The notes under the pieces are model-generated. The model ran no database searches, was not told where the DNA came from, and was given only the letters and a program-made list of their open reading frames with translations. 64,000 nucleotides of DNA from the NCBI RefSeq assembly GCF_000400995.2, contig NZ_DF238893.1:1-64000 (forward strand), given 5' to 3'. Each line of letters opens with the position of its first letter. Position 1 is the stretch's first letter. The translations under genes were made by a program, and so were the position numbers. This DNA is from Acidovorax sp. MR-S7. GTDB lineage: Bacteria; Pseudomonadota; Gammaproteobacteria; Burkholderiales; Burkholderiaceae_C. Positions 52,384 through 61,454 of this stretch are shown here, piece by piece.

Positions 52384-53802
52384 TCAGCGATGGTAGGCCG
52401 TTTCGCCGTGGGAGCTGATGTCCAGGCCCTCGCGCTCGGCGTCTTCGGAGACGCGCAGACCCACGAGCAGGTCGGCGATCTTGTAGGCGATGAAGGACAC
52501 GACGCCCGACCACACGATGGTGAACAGCACGCTCTTGACCTGGATCCACACCTGGTGGCCCATGGCGAAGTCCGCGCCCTGCACGCCGCCCAGGCTGGGC
52601 GCAGCGAACACGCCGGTCAGGATGGCGCCCACGATGCCGCCCACGCCGTGCACGCCGAACACGTCGAACGCGTCGTCGGCGCCCAGCATGCGCTTGAGGC
52701 CGCCCACACCCCACAGGCACACCAGGCCGGCGATGAGGCCGATCACGATGGAGCCCATGGGGCCGACGAAGCCCGCGGCGGGCGTGACGGCCACCAGGCC
52801 CGCCACGGCGCCGGAGGCAGCGCCCAGCATCGAGGCCTTGCCCTTGTGCAGCGCCTCGCCGGCGATCCACGACAGCGTGGCGGCTGCGGTGGCGAGCACC
52901 GTGTTCACGAAGGCCAGGCCGGCAGCAGCGTTGGCGGCACCGGCGGAGCCGGCGTTGAAGCCGAACCAGCCCACCCACAGCAGCGATGCGCCCACCATGG
53001 TCAGCGTCAGCGAGTGGGGTGTGAACGCCTCGCGGCCGAAGCCGATGCGCTTGCCCACCAGGTACGCACCCACCAGGCCCGCGATACCGGCGTTGATGTG
53101 CACCACGGTGCCGCCCGCGAAGTCCAGCGCGCCGTCGGCGCCCAGCAGGCCGCCGCCCCAGACGATGTGGGCCATGGGCACGTAGCTGAAGGTGAACCAC
53201 AGCAGCGCGAAGATCAGCACGGCGGAGAACTTGATGCGCTCGGCGAACGAGCCCACGATCAGCGCCACGGTGATGGCCGCGAAGGTGCCCTGGAACGAGA
53301 CGAACACGTACTCGGGAATGGTCGCCAGCGCGCCGAAGGTCTCCATGTTCACGCCCTTGAGGAAGACCTTGGCGAAGTCGCCGTAGAACTTGCCTTCGCC
53401 CGAGAACGCCAGGCTGTAGCCGTAGAGCGACCACAGGACGGAGATCAGCGAGAAGATCACGAACACCTGCATGAGCACCGACAGCATGTTCTTGCTGCGG
53501 CCCAGGCCGCCGTAGAACAGTGCCAGGCCCGGGATGGTCATGAGGATCACGAGCAGTGTGGAGGTGAGCATCCAGGCGGTGTCGCCCGAGTCGATCTTGG
53601 GCGGAGGCGCCTCAGCCGGGGGCGCCTCAGCCGCGGGCGCTTCGGCGGCGGGTGCCGCAGCCGGTGCGGCCGTTTCGGCGGCGGGCGCGGCAGCGGGTGC
53701 AGCGGCGGCGGCTTCGGGCGCCGCGGGCGCCTGCGCCAGCGCGGCGGTGCCGCCGGCCAGCAGGCTCATGCCGAGCAACAGGGAAGCAAGCAGTTTTTTC
53801 AT
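52384..53802 (-). CDS. amtB: Ammonium transporter AmtB with Pro/Ala/Glu-rich N-terminal extension
   Basis: A 472-residue ammonium channel. After a signal peptide (LLASLLLGMSLLAGGTAALA) comes an unusual ~45-residue Ala/Pro/Glu-rich stretch, then eleven membrane segments. The channel signature includes ALFYGGLGRSKNMLSVLM, FAGGTVVHINAGIAGLVGAY (first pore His) and FDVFGVHGVGGIVGAI (second pore His). The ATG at 53802 gives the signal peptide; the frame is open further upstream. It follows glnK by 22 bases, and GlnK would block it when nitrogen is plentiful. Confidence 0.95.
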   Translation of the reverse strand: MKKLLASLLLGMSLLAGGTAALAQAPAAPEAAAAAPAAAPAAETAAPAAAPAAEAPAAEAPPAEAPPPKIDSGDTAWMLTSTLLVILMTIPGLALFYGGLGRSKNMLSVLMQVFVIFSLISVLWSLYGYSLAFSGEGKFYGDFAKVFLKGVNMETFGALATIPEYVFVSFQGTFAAITVALIVGSFAERIKFSAVLIFALLWFTFSYVPMAHIVWGGGLLGADGALDFAGGTVVHINAGIAGLVGAYLVGKRIGFGREAFTPHSLTLTMVGASLLWVGWFGFNAGSAGAANAAAGLAFVNTVLATAAATLSWIAGEALHKGKASMLGAASGAVAGLVAVTPAAGFVGPMGSIVIGLIAGLVCLWGVGGLKRMLGADDAFDVFGVHGVGGIVGAILTGVFAAPSLGGVQGADFAMGHQVWIQVKSVLFTIVWSGVVSFIAYKIADLLVGLRVSEDAEREGLDISSHGETAYHR

Positions 53803-53824
53803 GGCATTTCTCCGTTGCGGTAGG

Positions 53825-54184
<360 letters not shown>

Positions 54185-54916
54185 TTAGAGGGTCTTGGTG
54201 AGCGTGAGGATCAGGCGCGCCTTGTTCGCGTCGCCGAAGAAGCCCTTCTTGTTGGCGCCCGCCACCATGGCCGACAGCGACAGGCCGTCGCCGAAGTCGT
54301 AGGCGCCGCCCACGCTGTAGTCGACGTAGTTGGGCACGCCGAGGTCCTTGATGTCGCTGGCGAAGCGCGTGAAGCCCACGGCTGCCTTGAGCGTGACCGA
54401 GGGCGCCACCTCCTGCGCGAAGGCCAGGTTCAGGTAGCCCGTATTGCGCCCCTTCAGGCTGGAGGTCTTGGCGCCGGCCCAGCCGAAGTAGTCCTTGGAG
54501 ACGGTGTGCGAATACTTGGCCGTGAGCGGCCCGAAGGTGGCCGCGCCATACAGCTCGGTGGTGTTGCCGTTGGTGTTGCCGGGGTAGACGTAGGTGAGCG
54601 CGCCCACGTCCAGGTCCACGTCGCCGGCCTTGAACTTGTAGCCGCCGTAGAAATCGACCTCGACCGAGTTGCCGTCCAGCCAGTCGACGCTGGAGTTCCA
54701 GTTGCCCACGTAGAAGCCGCTCTCGCCGAAGGTGTAGTCGAAGCCGCCCTGGATGGCCGGGTTCACGCCCTTGATGCGGTTCACGTCCTGGTCCTGACCG
54801 CGGAACTTGTAGTTGCTGGTCAGCGACACGTTGGCCGTCAGTTCGGCGCTCGCCAGGGTGGGCACGACCGCAGCGGCCAGCGCCAGGCTCAGGGACTTCA
54901 GGGATGCAGGGGACAT
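54185..54916 (-). CDS. TorF-family putative porin, first gene of nitrogen operon
   Basis: A 243-residue outer-membrane protein. The signal peptide SLALAAAVVPTLASA precedes a mature part of alternating beta strands (LTANVSLTSNYKFRGQDQD; GFDYTFGESGFYVGNWNSSV; terminal strand ARLILTLTKTL). This matches the TorF/Gcw_chp porin group, often found upstream of glnK-amtB in betaproteobacteria. GGAGG lies six bases before the ATG. Its promoter is of sigma-54 type, so it is expected under nitrogen limitation, perhaps admitting nitrogen sources. Confidence 0.88.
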   Translation of the reverse strand: MSPASLKSLSLALAAAVVPTLASAELTANVSLTSNYKFRGQDQDVNRIKGVNPAIQGGFDYTFGESGFYVGNWNSSVDWLDGNSVEVDFYGGYKFKAGDVDLDVGALTYVYPGNTNGNTTELYGAATFGPLTAKYSHTVSKDYFGWAGAKTSSLKGRNTGYLNLAFAQEVAPSVTLKAAVGFTRFASDIKDLGVPNYVDYSVGGAYDFGDGLSLSAMVAGANKKGFFGDANKARLILTLTKTL

Positions 54917-54957
54917 GGTTCCTCCGGGATGTGTTGAAAGCGGATGCATCCCTGCAA

Positions 54958-54973
54958 TGCATGGAGCGTGCCA
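54958..54973 (-). promoter_or_regulatory. Sigma-54 promoter for porin-glnK-amtB
   Basis: Read on the minus strand this is TGGCACG-CTCC-ATGCA, matching the sigma-54 consensus TGGCACG-N4-TTGCW at all invariant positions (GG and GC, correct spacing). The predicted start about 12 bases beyond the GC falls near 54947, giving a leader of about 30 bases before the porin ATG at 54916. NtrC activation is implied by this promoter type but no clear NtrC site was identified. Confidence 0.82.
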
Positions 54974-55053
54974 GGCGCCGTTGCCGCTACATTTGGCGAC
55001 ATGCGTGCACGGGAGCAGGTCCATCGCGCACCAGATTGGGGAGAGTCCGCGCA

Positions 55054-56589
55054 ATGAGTCTTGCTTTGGTGCAAAGCCGCGCCCTGATGGGCCTACAGGC
55101 GCCCGCCGTCACCGTCGAGGTGCATCTGGCCAATGGCCTGCCCAGCTTCACGCTGGTGGGCCTGGCCGAGGTCGAGGTGAAGGAGGCGCGCGAGCGCGTG
55201 CGCTCCGCGCTGCAGAACGCGGGGCTGGAGTTCCCCTCGAACAAGAAGATCACCGTCAACCTCGCCCCCGCCGACCTGCCCAAGGACTCGGGCCGGTTCG
55301 ACCTGCCCATCGCCCTGGGGCTGCTCGCGGCCAGCGGCCAGATCAATGCCGCGCGGCTGGCGGGCTGGGAGTTCTCGGGCGAGCTGTCGCTGTCCGGCCA
55401 GCTGCGGCCGGTGCGCGGCGCGCTGGCCACGGCGCTGGCGCTGCGCACCCAGGAGCAGCCTGCGCGCATGGTGCTGCCGCTCGGCAGCGCCGAGGAGGCC
55501 GCGCTGGTGCCCGGCACGGAGATCTACGGCGCGCGCCACCTGCTGGACGTGGTGCGCCAGTTCCTGCCCGTGGACCCCGGCCCCGATACCCAAGCCGATG
55601 GCTGGCAGCGCCTGCAGTCCACGCCGCCGCCCATGCCCGCCAGCGGCCCCGACCTCGCCGACGTGAAAGGGCAGGCCGCTCCCAAGCGCGCGCTGGAGAT
55701 CGCCGCCGCCGGCGGCCACGGCCTGCTGCTGGTGGGCCCGCCGGGCTCGGGCAAGTCCATGCTGGCCCAGCGCTTCGCCGGCCTGCTGCCGCCCATGGAC
55801 GTGGAGCAGGCGCTGGAAAGCGCAGCCATCGCCAGCCTGGCCGGGCGCTTCACGCCCGCGCAATGGATGCAGCGCGCCACCGCCAGCCCGCACCACACGA
55901 GCAGCGCCGTGGCCCTGGTGGGCGGCGGCTCACCGCCGAGGCCCGGCGAGATCTCCCTGGCCCACGAAGGCGTTCTGTATCTGGACGAATTCCCCGAGTT
56001 CGCCCGCAGCGCGCTGGAGGCGCTGCGCGAGCCGCTGGAGACCGGCCGCATCACCATCGCCCGCGCGGCGCAGCGCGCCGAGTTCCCCGCGCGCTTCCAA
56101 CTCATCGCCGCCATGAACCCCTGCCCATGCGGCTTCGCGGGCTCCACCCAGCGCGCCTGCCGCTGCACGCCCGACCAGGTCGCGCGCTACCAGGGCAAGC
56201 TGAGCGGCCCGCTGCTCGACCGCATCGACCTGCACGTGGAAGTGCCCGCCCTGCCCCCGCAGGAACTGCTGCACGCCCCGCCGGGCGAGGCCAGCCACGC
56301 CGTGCGCGCACGCGTGGCCGCCGCGCGCGAACGGGCCCTGGCGCGCCAGGGCAAGCCCAACCACGCGCTGCAGGGGCAGGAGATCGACACGCACCTGGCA
56401 CTGCAGGACGCCGCCGCGCAGTTCCTGCAGACCGCTGCCACGCGCCTGGGCTGGTCGGCACGCAGCACGCACCGGGCGCTGAAAGTGGCCCGCACCATCG
56501 CCGATCTGGCGGGCAGCGACATGGTGGGCACGGCCCACGTGGCCGAGGCCGTGCAGTACCGGCGCGTGCTGCGGGGCACGTCGCTATAG
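55054..56589 (+). CDS. comM: ComM/YifB-family AAA+ ATPase (Mg-chelatase-like)
   Basis: A 511-residue hexameric helicase that promotes branch migration during natural transformation. An N-terminal Lon-like domain (SLALVQSRALMGLQAPAVTV; PADLPKDSGRFDLPIALGLL) is followed by Walker A VGPPGSGKS (about 228-235), Walker B VLYLDEFPEF, NPCPCGFAG with the Cys-rich RACRCTPDQV, and the LLDRIDLHVEVP segment. The frame is open upstream but the ATG at 55054 starts the family sequence. It diverges from the porin operon. Confidence 0.95.
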   Translation: MSLALVQSRALMGLQAPAVTVEVHLANGLPSFTLVGLAEVEVKEARERVRSALQNAGLEFPSNKKITVNLAPADLPKDSGRFDLPIALGLLAASGQINAARLAGWEFSGELSLSGQLRPVRGALATALALRTQEQPARMVLPLGSAEEAALVPGTEIYGARHLLDVVRQFLPVDPGPDTQADGWQRLQSTPPPMPASGPDLADVKGQAAPKRALEIAAAGGHGLLLVGPPGSGKSMLAQRFAGLLPPMDVEQALESAAIASLAGRFTPAQWMQRATASPHHTSSAVALVGGGSPPRPGEISLAHEGVLYLDEFPEFARSALEALREPLETGRITIARAAQRAEFPARFQLIAAMNPCPCGFAGSTQRACRCTPDQVARYQGKLSGPLLDRIDLHVEVPALPPQELLHAPPGEASHAVRARVAAARERALARQGKPNHALQGQEIDTHLALQDAAAQFLQTAATRLGWSARSTHRALKVARTIADLAGSDMVGTAHVAEAVQYRRVLRGTSL

Positions 56590-56603
56590 AGGCAGCCTTG
56601 CGG

Positions 56604-57404
56604 CTACGCCAATGCGTCGGTGATCGGCTTCATGTTCTCCGCGCAGGCGTGCAGGGCGGGCACGATGCGCCGCTCCACTTCTTCCGTCGTCCAGGGCTCG
56701 CCGATGGAGGTCACGTTGAGCCCGACCGTGCTCCACCCCGTGGCACTGGGCAAGGCGATGGCAGCACCGAACAATCCGTGCACCAGTTCGGAATTGACGA
56801 AGCTCCACCCGCGTTCGCGGATACGCGACAGCTCCTGATGGAGGCTCGCGCGCGTCGTGACGGTATGCGGCGCGAGCCGGTTGAGCGCGCCCGCAGGCAG
56901 GTGGTCCGCGAGCTGCGCGGGTGGCAATTGCGCCAGCAGCACCCTGCCCAATGAATGCGCGAAAGCGGGCAGCCGGTCGCCGGCACGCAGATCCAGCTTG
57001 ATGGGCCGGTCCGCCTCGATCCGCTCGATGAACAGCACATCCGGGCCAGACAGCACGCCCAGCGCCACGCCCACACCCATCTCGCGGGACAGCGCGAACA
57101 GGTGGGGCCGCGCCGAGGCCGCCAGGCCCAGGGAGCGGAAATAGCGGTAGCCCAGCTCGATCGACTTGGGCGCAAGCGAGAAGAAGCGGTCGCGCACCTG
57201 CAGGTAGCCCAATTCGGCCAACGTCAGCAGGATGCGCCGCGAGGCCGGCCGCGTGATGCCCAGCAGCTCCGCGGCGGACTGGATGGTGACGCTGTGCGTC
57301 TGCTCATCGAACATTTCCAGCAACTGCAGGCCGTTGGCCAGAGCATCGAGAAATTCGCGTTTCCCTTCGTTCCCGGCAGCCGCGGCCACCCCCTTGCGTT
57401 CCAT
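56604..57404 (-). CDS. IclR-family transcriptional regulator (PcaR/PobR-like)
   Basis: A 266-residue regulator with HTH SAAELLGITRPASRRILLTL, the wing ELGYLQVRDRFFSLAPKSIELG and a C-terminal effector domain (FVNSELVHGLFGAAIALPS). It resembles the PcaU/PcaR branch that activates aromatic-acid genes. It diverges from the TauD-type dioxygenase operon, with a perfect palindrome between them that is probably its operator. Confidence 0.9.
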   Translation of the reverse strand: MERKGVAAAAGNEGKREFLDALANGLQLLEMFDEQTHSVTIQSAAELLGITRPASRRILLTLAELGYLQVRDRFFSLAPKSIELGYRYFRSLGLAASARPHLFALSREMGVGVALGVLSGPDVLFIERIEADRPIKLDLRAGDRLPAFAHSLGRVLLAQLPPAQLADHLPAGALNRLAPHTVTTRASLHQELSRIRERGWSFVNSELVHGLFGAAIALPSATGWSTVGLNVTSIGEPWTTEEVERRIVPALHACAENMKPITDALA

Positions 57405-57481
57405 ACGTTCTCCATGTTCACCGCCGCGCGCACGGCGCGCAGCGCGTTTAACAGCCTAACCCAATGCCGATAGAGTTATTA

Positions 57482-57497
57482 GCGAACATTTGTTCGC
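57482..57497. promoter_or_regulatory. Perfect palindrome, probable IclR operator
   Basis: GCGAACA (57482-57488), TT, TGTTCGC (57491-57497) is a perfect 7-bp-arm dyad between iclR and the dioxygenase gene, 25 bases before the latter's ATG. IclR proteins commonly bind such short symmetrical sites. The halves resemble those at 32968-32980. Confidence 0.7.
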
Positions 57498-57522
57498 CAT
57501 TCATTGATCGGAAACAAACCCC

Positions 57523-58368
57523 ATGCAGATTTCCCCGCTTTCCGAGCGATTCGGCGTTGCCATCGACGGCATCGACCTGGGCAGCGCGCTGGACCCAGAG
57601 GCGTTCGACCGCCTGCACCGGCTGTTCGTGGACCACAAGCTGGTGTGCTTCAAGAACCAGTCGCTGTCGGCCGAGGCGCAGATCGCTTTCAGCCGCCGCT
57701 TCGGCCCCCTGGAAGTCCACATCCTGTCGCAGTACAACCACCCGGAGCATCCCGAAATCTTCCGCCTGTCCAACCGCGTCGTGGATGGCAAGCCCATGGG
57801 CATCTCCGATGGCGGCTCCTACTGGCACTCCGACCTGGCGTTCCAGGAACAGCCGGCCAAGGCCACCATCCTGAACGCGCTGGAAATCCCGCCCGAGGGA
57901 GGCGACACGCTGTTCGTGAACATGGAGGCTGCCTATGAAGCCCTCTCCGACGAATGGAAGCAACGGCTGCAGGGGCTGCAAGCCGTCCACCGCTACCGCC
58001 GCAAGCAAACCACCGACGGGCAAAGCACCCAGGTCGAACTGAACGACGCGCAGAAGAACCAGACCCCCGACGTGGTGCACCCGCTGATTCGCACCAACCC
58101 CGACACGGGCCGCCAATCCATCTTCGCGCACAAGGGCATGACGGCCGAGATCGTGGGCCTGCCCCGTGAGGAAAGCGACCGCATCCTGGACTTCCTGTTC
58201 GAGCATACGGTCCAGCCGCAGTTTCGCTACGACTTCCGCTGGAGCCCCGGCGACGTGGTGATGTGGGACAACCGCTCCACCATGCACAGCGCCACCACGC
58301 GCGACCTGCCGCCCGGCCAGTACCGCAGCCTGTACCGCACCACAGTGCGCGGCGAGCGCCCCATCTGA
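57523..58368 (+). CDS. TauD/TfdA-family 2-oxoglutarate-dependent dioxygenase
   Basis: A 281-residue Fe(II)/2-oxoglutarate oxygenase. The facial triad is visible: HSD in SDGGSYWHSDLAF (H102, D104) and the distal His in NRSTMHSATT (H255), followed by the 2-oxoglutarate-binding Arg in YRSLYRTTVRG (about R272). Family members split taurine, alkylsulfates or phenoxyacetates (TfdA) by hydroxylation. The accompanying Bug receptor and hydrolase point to a carboxylic acid or ether substrate, which is inference. Confidence 0.92.
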   Translation: MQISPLSERFGVAIDGIDLGSALDPEAFDRLHRLFVDHKLVCFKNQSLSAEAQIAFSRRFGPLEVHILSQYNHPEHPEIFRLSNRVVDGKPMGISDGGSYWHSDLAFQEQPAKATILNALEIPPEGGDTLFVNMEAAYEALSDEWKQRLQGLQAVHRYRRKQTTDGQSTQVELNDAQKNQTPDVVHPLIRTNPDTGRQSIFAHKGMTAEIVGLPREESDRILDFLFEHTVQPQFRYDFRWSPGDVVMWDNRSTMHSATTRDLPPGQYRSLYRTTVRGERPI

Positions 58369-58379
58369 GCGCCAGCCGC

Positions 58380-59261
58380 ATGCACTCCGTGGCAACGCAG
58401 CACCTGCACATCGGCGGCTTCCGCCTTGCCGATGGCACGCCTGTGAACTTGCGGCTGGCCTACACGCGCTGCGGCCCCGAGGATGCTCCCGCCTACCTGA
58501 TCCTGCACGGCTATGCGGGCAGCCACCATGCCCTGGCCCCGCATCCTGACGCGATTGATGGCGGCTGGGCCGCGGCCTGGGCCGGTCCGGGCCGGGCCCT
58601 GGACACGGACAGCGTGCAGGTGCTGACCGTGAACCTGCCAGGCTCCGCCTACGGCTCCTGCTGGGAGGGCGCACCGCACACCCATGCGAGCGTGGAGGGC
58701 ATGGCGCAGGCCATCGCCCGGCTGCTCGACCACCTGGGCATAGCGCAATTGGCGGGCGCCATCGGCTACTCCTTCGGCGGCTACGTCGCGCAACAGCTCA
58801 AAGCCAGCCACCCCGGGCGGGTGCGCCGGGTGCTGGGGCTGTGCACCGCGCCCCGCGGGCGCGGCAACCCGGACGAGCTCGCGTTCCTGCGCGGGCTCAC
58901 CGATGCCGCCGCACGCGCGGACTTCCGCCGGTCCGTCCTGCTGCACGCCGGCGTGCGCGAATGGGCACAAGACCATGGAGACGCCGCGCTCGCGCGGGAA
59001 TGGCAAGCCGTCGACCGATGGGCACTGCAATTCAATGCGGCCGCGCTGTGGCGCCTGCGCGCAGCGGCGCTCGGCTTCGCGCTAGAGCGCAGCCCGGACG
59101 GCACCACCCTGCTCTACGCCTCTTCCGATGCCCTGTTCCCGCCACCCTTTCCTCTGGCTACCCATGAGGCCGTGGTGAGCACCCGCTACGGCCACCAGGC
59201 GCTGTTGCTCGACCCCGGCCCGTGGGTGGAGCCGATACGCGCCTGGATCCAGCAAAGCTGA
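58380..59261 (+). CDS. Alpha/beta-fold hydrolase, homoserine-acetyltransferase-like
   Basis: A 293-residue alpha/beta hydrolase. The start LRLAYTRCGPEDAPAYLILHGYAGSHHA, the TVNLPGSAYGSCWEG segment and the nucleophile elbow AIGYSFGGYVAQQ resemble the MetX-like branch, though its catalytic role may be plain ester or thioester hydrolysis. The terminal catalytic His is in STRYGHQALLLD. It lies 11 bases after the dioxygenase and is followed by a Bug receptor, suggesting one operon. Confidence 0.82.
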   Translation: MHSVATQHLHIGGFRLADGTPVNLRLAYTRCGPEDAPAYLILHGYAGSHHALAPHPDAIDGGWAAAWAGPGRALDTDSVQVLTVNLPGSAYGSCWEGAPHTHASVEGMAQAIARLLDHLGIAQLAGAIGYSFGGYVAQQLKASHPGRVRRVLGLCTAPRGRGNPDELAFLRGLTDAAARADFRRSVLLHAGVREWAQDHGDAALAREWQAVDRWALQFNAAALWRLRAAALGFALERSPDGTTLLYASSDALFPPPFPLATHEAVVSTRYGHQALLLDPGPWVEPIRAWIQQS

Positions 59262-59311
59262 CCCACCCCTTTTTCCCGCAAGCCCCACTTCACAAAAAGA
59301 CGAGACAAACC

Positions 59312-60286
59312 ATGAAGCTCCTCCGCAGAACCCTGCTCGCCCTCCTGCCCCTGTCCACGCTGCTGGCGCCCTCGGGTGCTGGCGCCCAGGCCCCGGCCTG
59401 GCCCACCAAGCCGGTGCGCATCATCGTGGCCTATCCACCGGGCGGCGCCACCGACATGCAGGCCCGTCTGGTCGGCCAGCGCCTGTCCGAGAAATGGAAG
59501 CAGCCCGTCATCGTGGAAAACAAGCCCGGCGGCAATACCGTGATCGCCACCGACGCGGTGGCCAAGGCCGCCCCCGACGGGCACACGCTGCTGCTCACCG
59601 CCATGCCGTTCGCGCTCAACCCCATCCTGATGGACAAGCTGCCCTACGACTCGGCCCGCGACCTGGCGCCCGTCACCGTGCTCACCACCATTTCCAACGT
59701 GCTGGTGACCGCTCCCGAAACGGGTATCCGCAGCGTGCAGGACCTGATCGCGCGCGGCAAGGCGGAGCCGGGCTCCATCTCGTTCGCCTCGACCGGGCTG
59801 GCCACGTCCACCCATCTGTCGGGCGAGCTGTTCTCCAGCATGGCAGGCGTCCAGCTCACGCACGTGCCCTACAAAGGCAGCGCGCCGGCGCACCAGGATC
59901 TGCTGAGCGGCCGCGTGAAGGTCATGTTCGACAACGGCGTGCTGCAGCACATCAAGTCGGGCCGGGTGATTCCTCTGGGCGTGACCTCGGCCAAGCGCCT
60001 GCCCTGGCTGCCCAACGTGCCCACCATCGCGGAGCAGGGTCTGCCGGGCTATGAGGCGTCGGCCTGGTACGGCATCTTCGCCACCGGCGGCACGCCGGCC
60101 GACGTGGTGCAGCAGCTGGCGGCCGACATCACCGCCGCGATCCGGGCTCCCGACATGGAGCCCAAGCTGGAGGGCATCGGCGCCACCGCCGGCGGCGGCA
60201 CCCCCGAGGAATTCCGCCGCTTCCTGGCACAGGAAACCACCCGCTGGGGCCAGCTGGTACGCGAGCGCAACATCCGCGTGGAGTAG
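59312..60286 (+). CDS. Bug-family (TTT) periplasmic solute receptor
   Basis: A 324-residue exported receptor with signal peptide LLALLPLSTLLAPSGAGAQA. The motifs WPTKPVRIIVAYPPGGATD, QPVIVENKPGGNTVIAT, APDGHTLLLT, HVPYKGSAPAHQDLLSGRV and LPNVPTIAEQGLPGYEASAW identify the family. The ATG at 59312 begins the signal peptide; the upstream in-frame ATG at 59222 lies inside the hydrolase gene. It is the third gene of the IclR-controlled dioxygenase operon and would capture its substrate. Confidence 0.93.
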   Translation: MKLLRRTLLALLPLSTLLAPSGAGAQAPAWPTKPVRIIVAYPPGGATDMQARLVGQRLSEKWKQPVIVENKPGGNTVIATDAVAKAAPDGHTLLLTAMPFALNPILMDKLPYDSARDLAPVTVLTTISNVLVTAPETGIRSVQDLIARGKAEPGSISFASTGLATSTHLSGELFSSMAGVQLTHVPYKGSAPAHQDLLSGRVKVMFDNGVLQHIKSGRVIPLGVTSAKRLPWLPNVPTIAEQGLPGYEASAWYGIFATGGTPADVVQQLAADITAAIRAPDMEPKLEGIGATAGGGTPEEFRRFLAQETTRWGQLVRERNIRVE

Positions 60287-60347
60287 CCGCGCCTGCCGCG
60301 CAGGGACAGGCGGTACAGTGGCGGCCGTGCTTCCCAAGGAGCCTTCC

Positions 60348-61448
60348 ATGTCCTTCCTGCTGCGCCATGCCCTGGCCTGTGCCGTCGCTGCCTTCGCCCT
60401 GCCCAACGCCCAGGCGCAAGCGCCCTGGCCGCCAGTGCCCGCGCTCAGCGCCCACCGGGGCGCCTCGGCGCTCTACCCGGAGATGACCCAGCCCGCGTTC
60501 GTGCAGGCCCTGCAGGACGGCGCCGACCTGCTGGAGCTGGACGTGGTCCTGAGCAGGGACGGCGTGCCCGTGGTGCGGCACGATGCCGCCCTGGCGGCGC
60601 CCGAAGTGGGCGAAGGCACGCCGTTCGCGACGACCGACGTCGCCACGCGGCCCGAATTCGCGCAGCGCAAGACCACCAAGACGGTGGACGGCGTCCGCCA
60701 GACCGGCTGGTTCGCGGAAGACTTCACGCTGCAGGAGCTCAAGACCCTGCGCACCGTGGAGCGCTTCGCCCAGCTGCGCCCCGGCAGCGCGGCGCACGAC
60801 GGCCAGCACCCGCTGCTGACGCTGCAGGAGGTGGCCGACCTGGCCAAGGCGCACACCGCCCGGACGGGCCGCACGGCGGGCCTGCTGATCGAGCTCAAGC
60901 ACGCGGCCTACCTGCAGGCCCAAGGGCTCGACCTGGGCCGTGCGCTGCTGGAGTTCCTGGAGCGCAACCAATGGAGCAGCGCCCAGGCGCCCGTGATCGT
61001 GCAGTCGTTCGAGGTGCAGGTGCTCAAGGAGCTGCGCGCGCGCAGCCCCGTGCGCATCCTGCAGCTGCTGGGCGGCAAGGGCGGCCCGCCGGACCGCGCC
61101 ACGCAGGGCGCGACCTATGCGCAGATGGCCTCCGCGCAAGGCATGGCTGCCATCGCCGCCTATGCCCAGGGCGTGGCCCTGCCGCGCCAGCTGGCGATGG
61201 CGATGGACAAGGGCCGCTGGATCGCCCCCTCGGCCGCCACGCGCGAGGCCAAGGCGGCCGGCCTGGTCGTGCACGTCTGGACGCTGCGGCCGGAAAACCA
61301 GTTCCTGCCCCCCGCCTACCGCAAGGGCACGAACCCTGCGGACCGGGGCGACGCGCTGGCCGAGGCGCGGGCCATCCTGGGCAGCGGCGGCGTGGACGGG
61401 CTCATCGCGGACGACCCCGCCGCCATCCGCGACGCGTTCCGGCGCTGA
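60348..61448 (+). CDS. Glycerophosphodiester phosphodiesterase family protein
   Basis: A 366-residue exported enzyme with signal peptide AVAAFALPNAQA. The GDPD active site is visible as ALSAHRGASALYPEMT (catalytic His-Arg), LLELDVVLSRDGVPVVRHDAAL (metal-binding Glu-x-Asp and second His) and a later GLLIELKHA. It hydrolyses glycerophosphodiesters to glycerol 3-phosphate in the periplasm. AAGGAG precedes the ATG. It stands alone, co-directional with the Bug operon but 61 bases away. Confidence 0.9.
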   Translation: MSFLLRHALACAVAAFALPNAQAQAPWPPVPALSAHRGASALYPEMTQPAFVQALQDGADLLELDVVLSRDGVPVVRHDAALAAPEVGEGTPFATTDVATRPEFAQRKTTKTVDGVRQTGWFAEDFTLQELKTLRTVERFAQLRPGSAAHDGQHPLLTLQEVADLAKAHTARTGRTAGLLIELKHAAYLQAQGLDLGRALLEFLERNQWSSAQAPVIVQSFEVQVLKELRARSPVRILQLLGGKGGPPDRATQGATYAQMASAQGMAAIAAYAQGVALPRQLAMAMDKGRWIAPSAATREAKAAGLVVHVWTLRPENQFLPPAYRKGTNPADRGDALAEARAILGSGGVDGLIADDPAAIRDAFRR

Positions 61449-61454
61449 GCGCGC

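Noticed and set aside
57523-58368. Naming the dioxygenase TauD (taurine) or TfdA (2,4-D)
   Set aside because: The metal and 2-oxoglutarate ligands are family-wide; no sulfonate transport genes or chlorocatechol genes are nearby to support either name.
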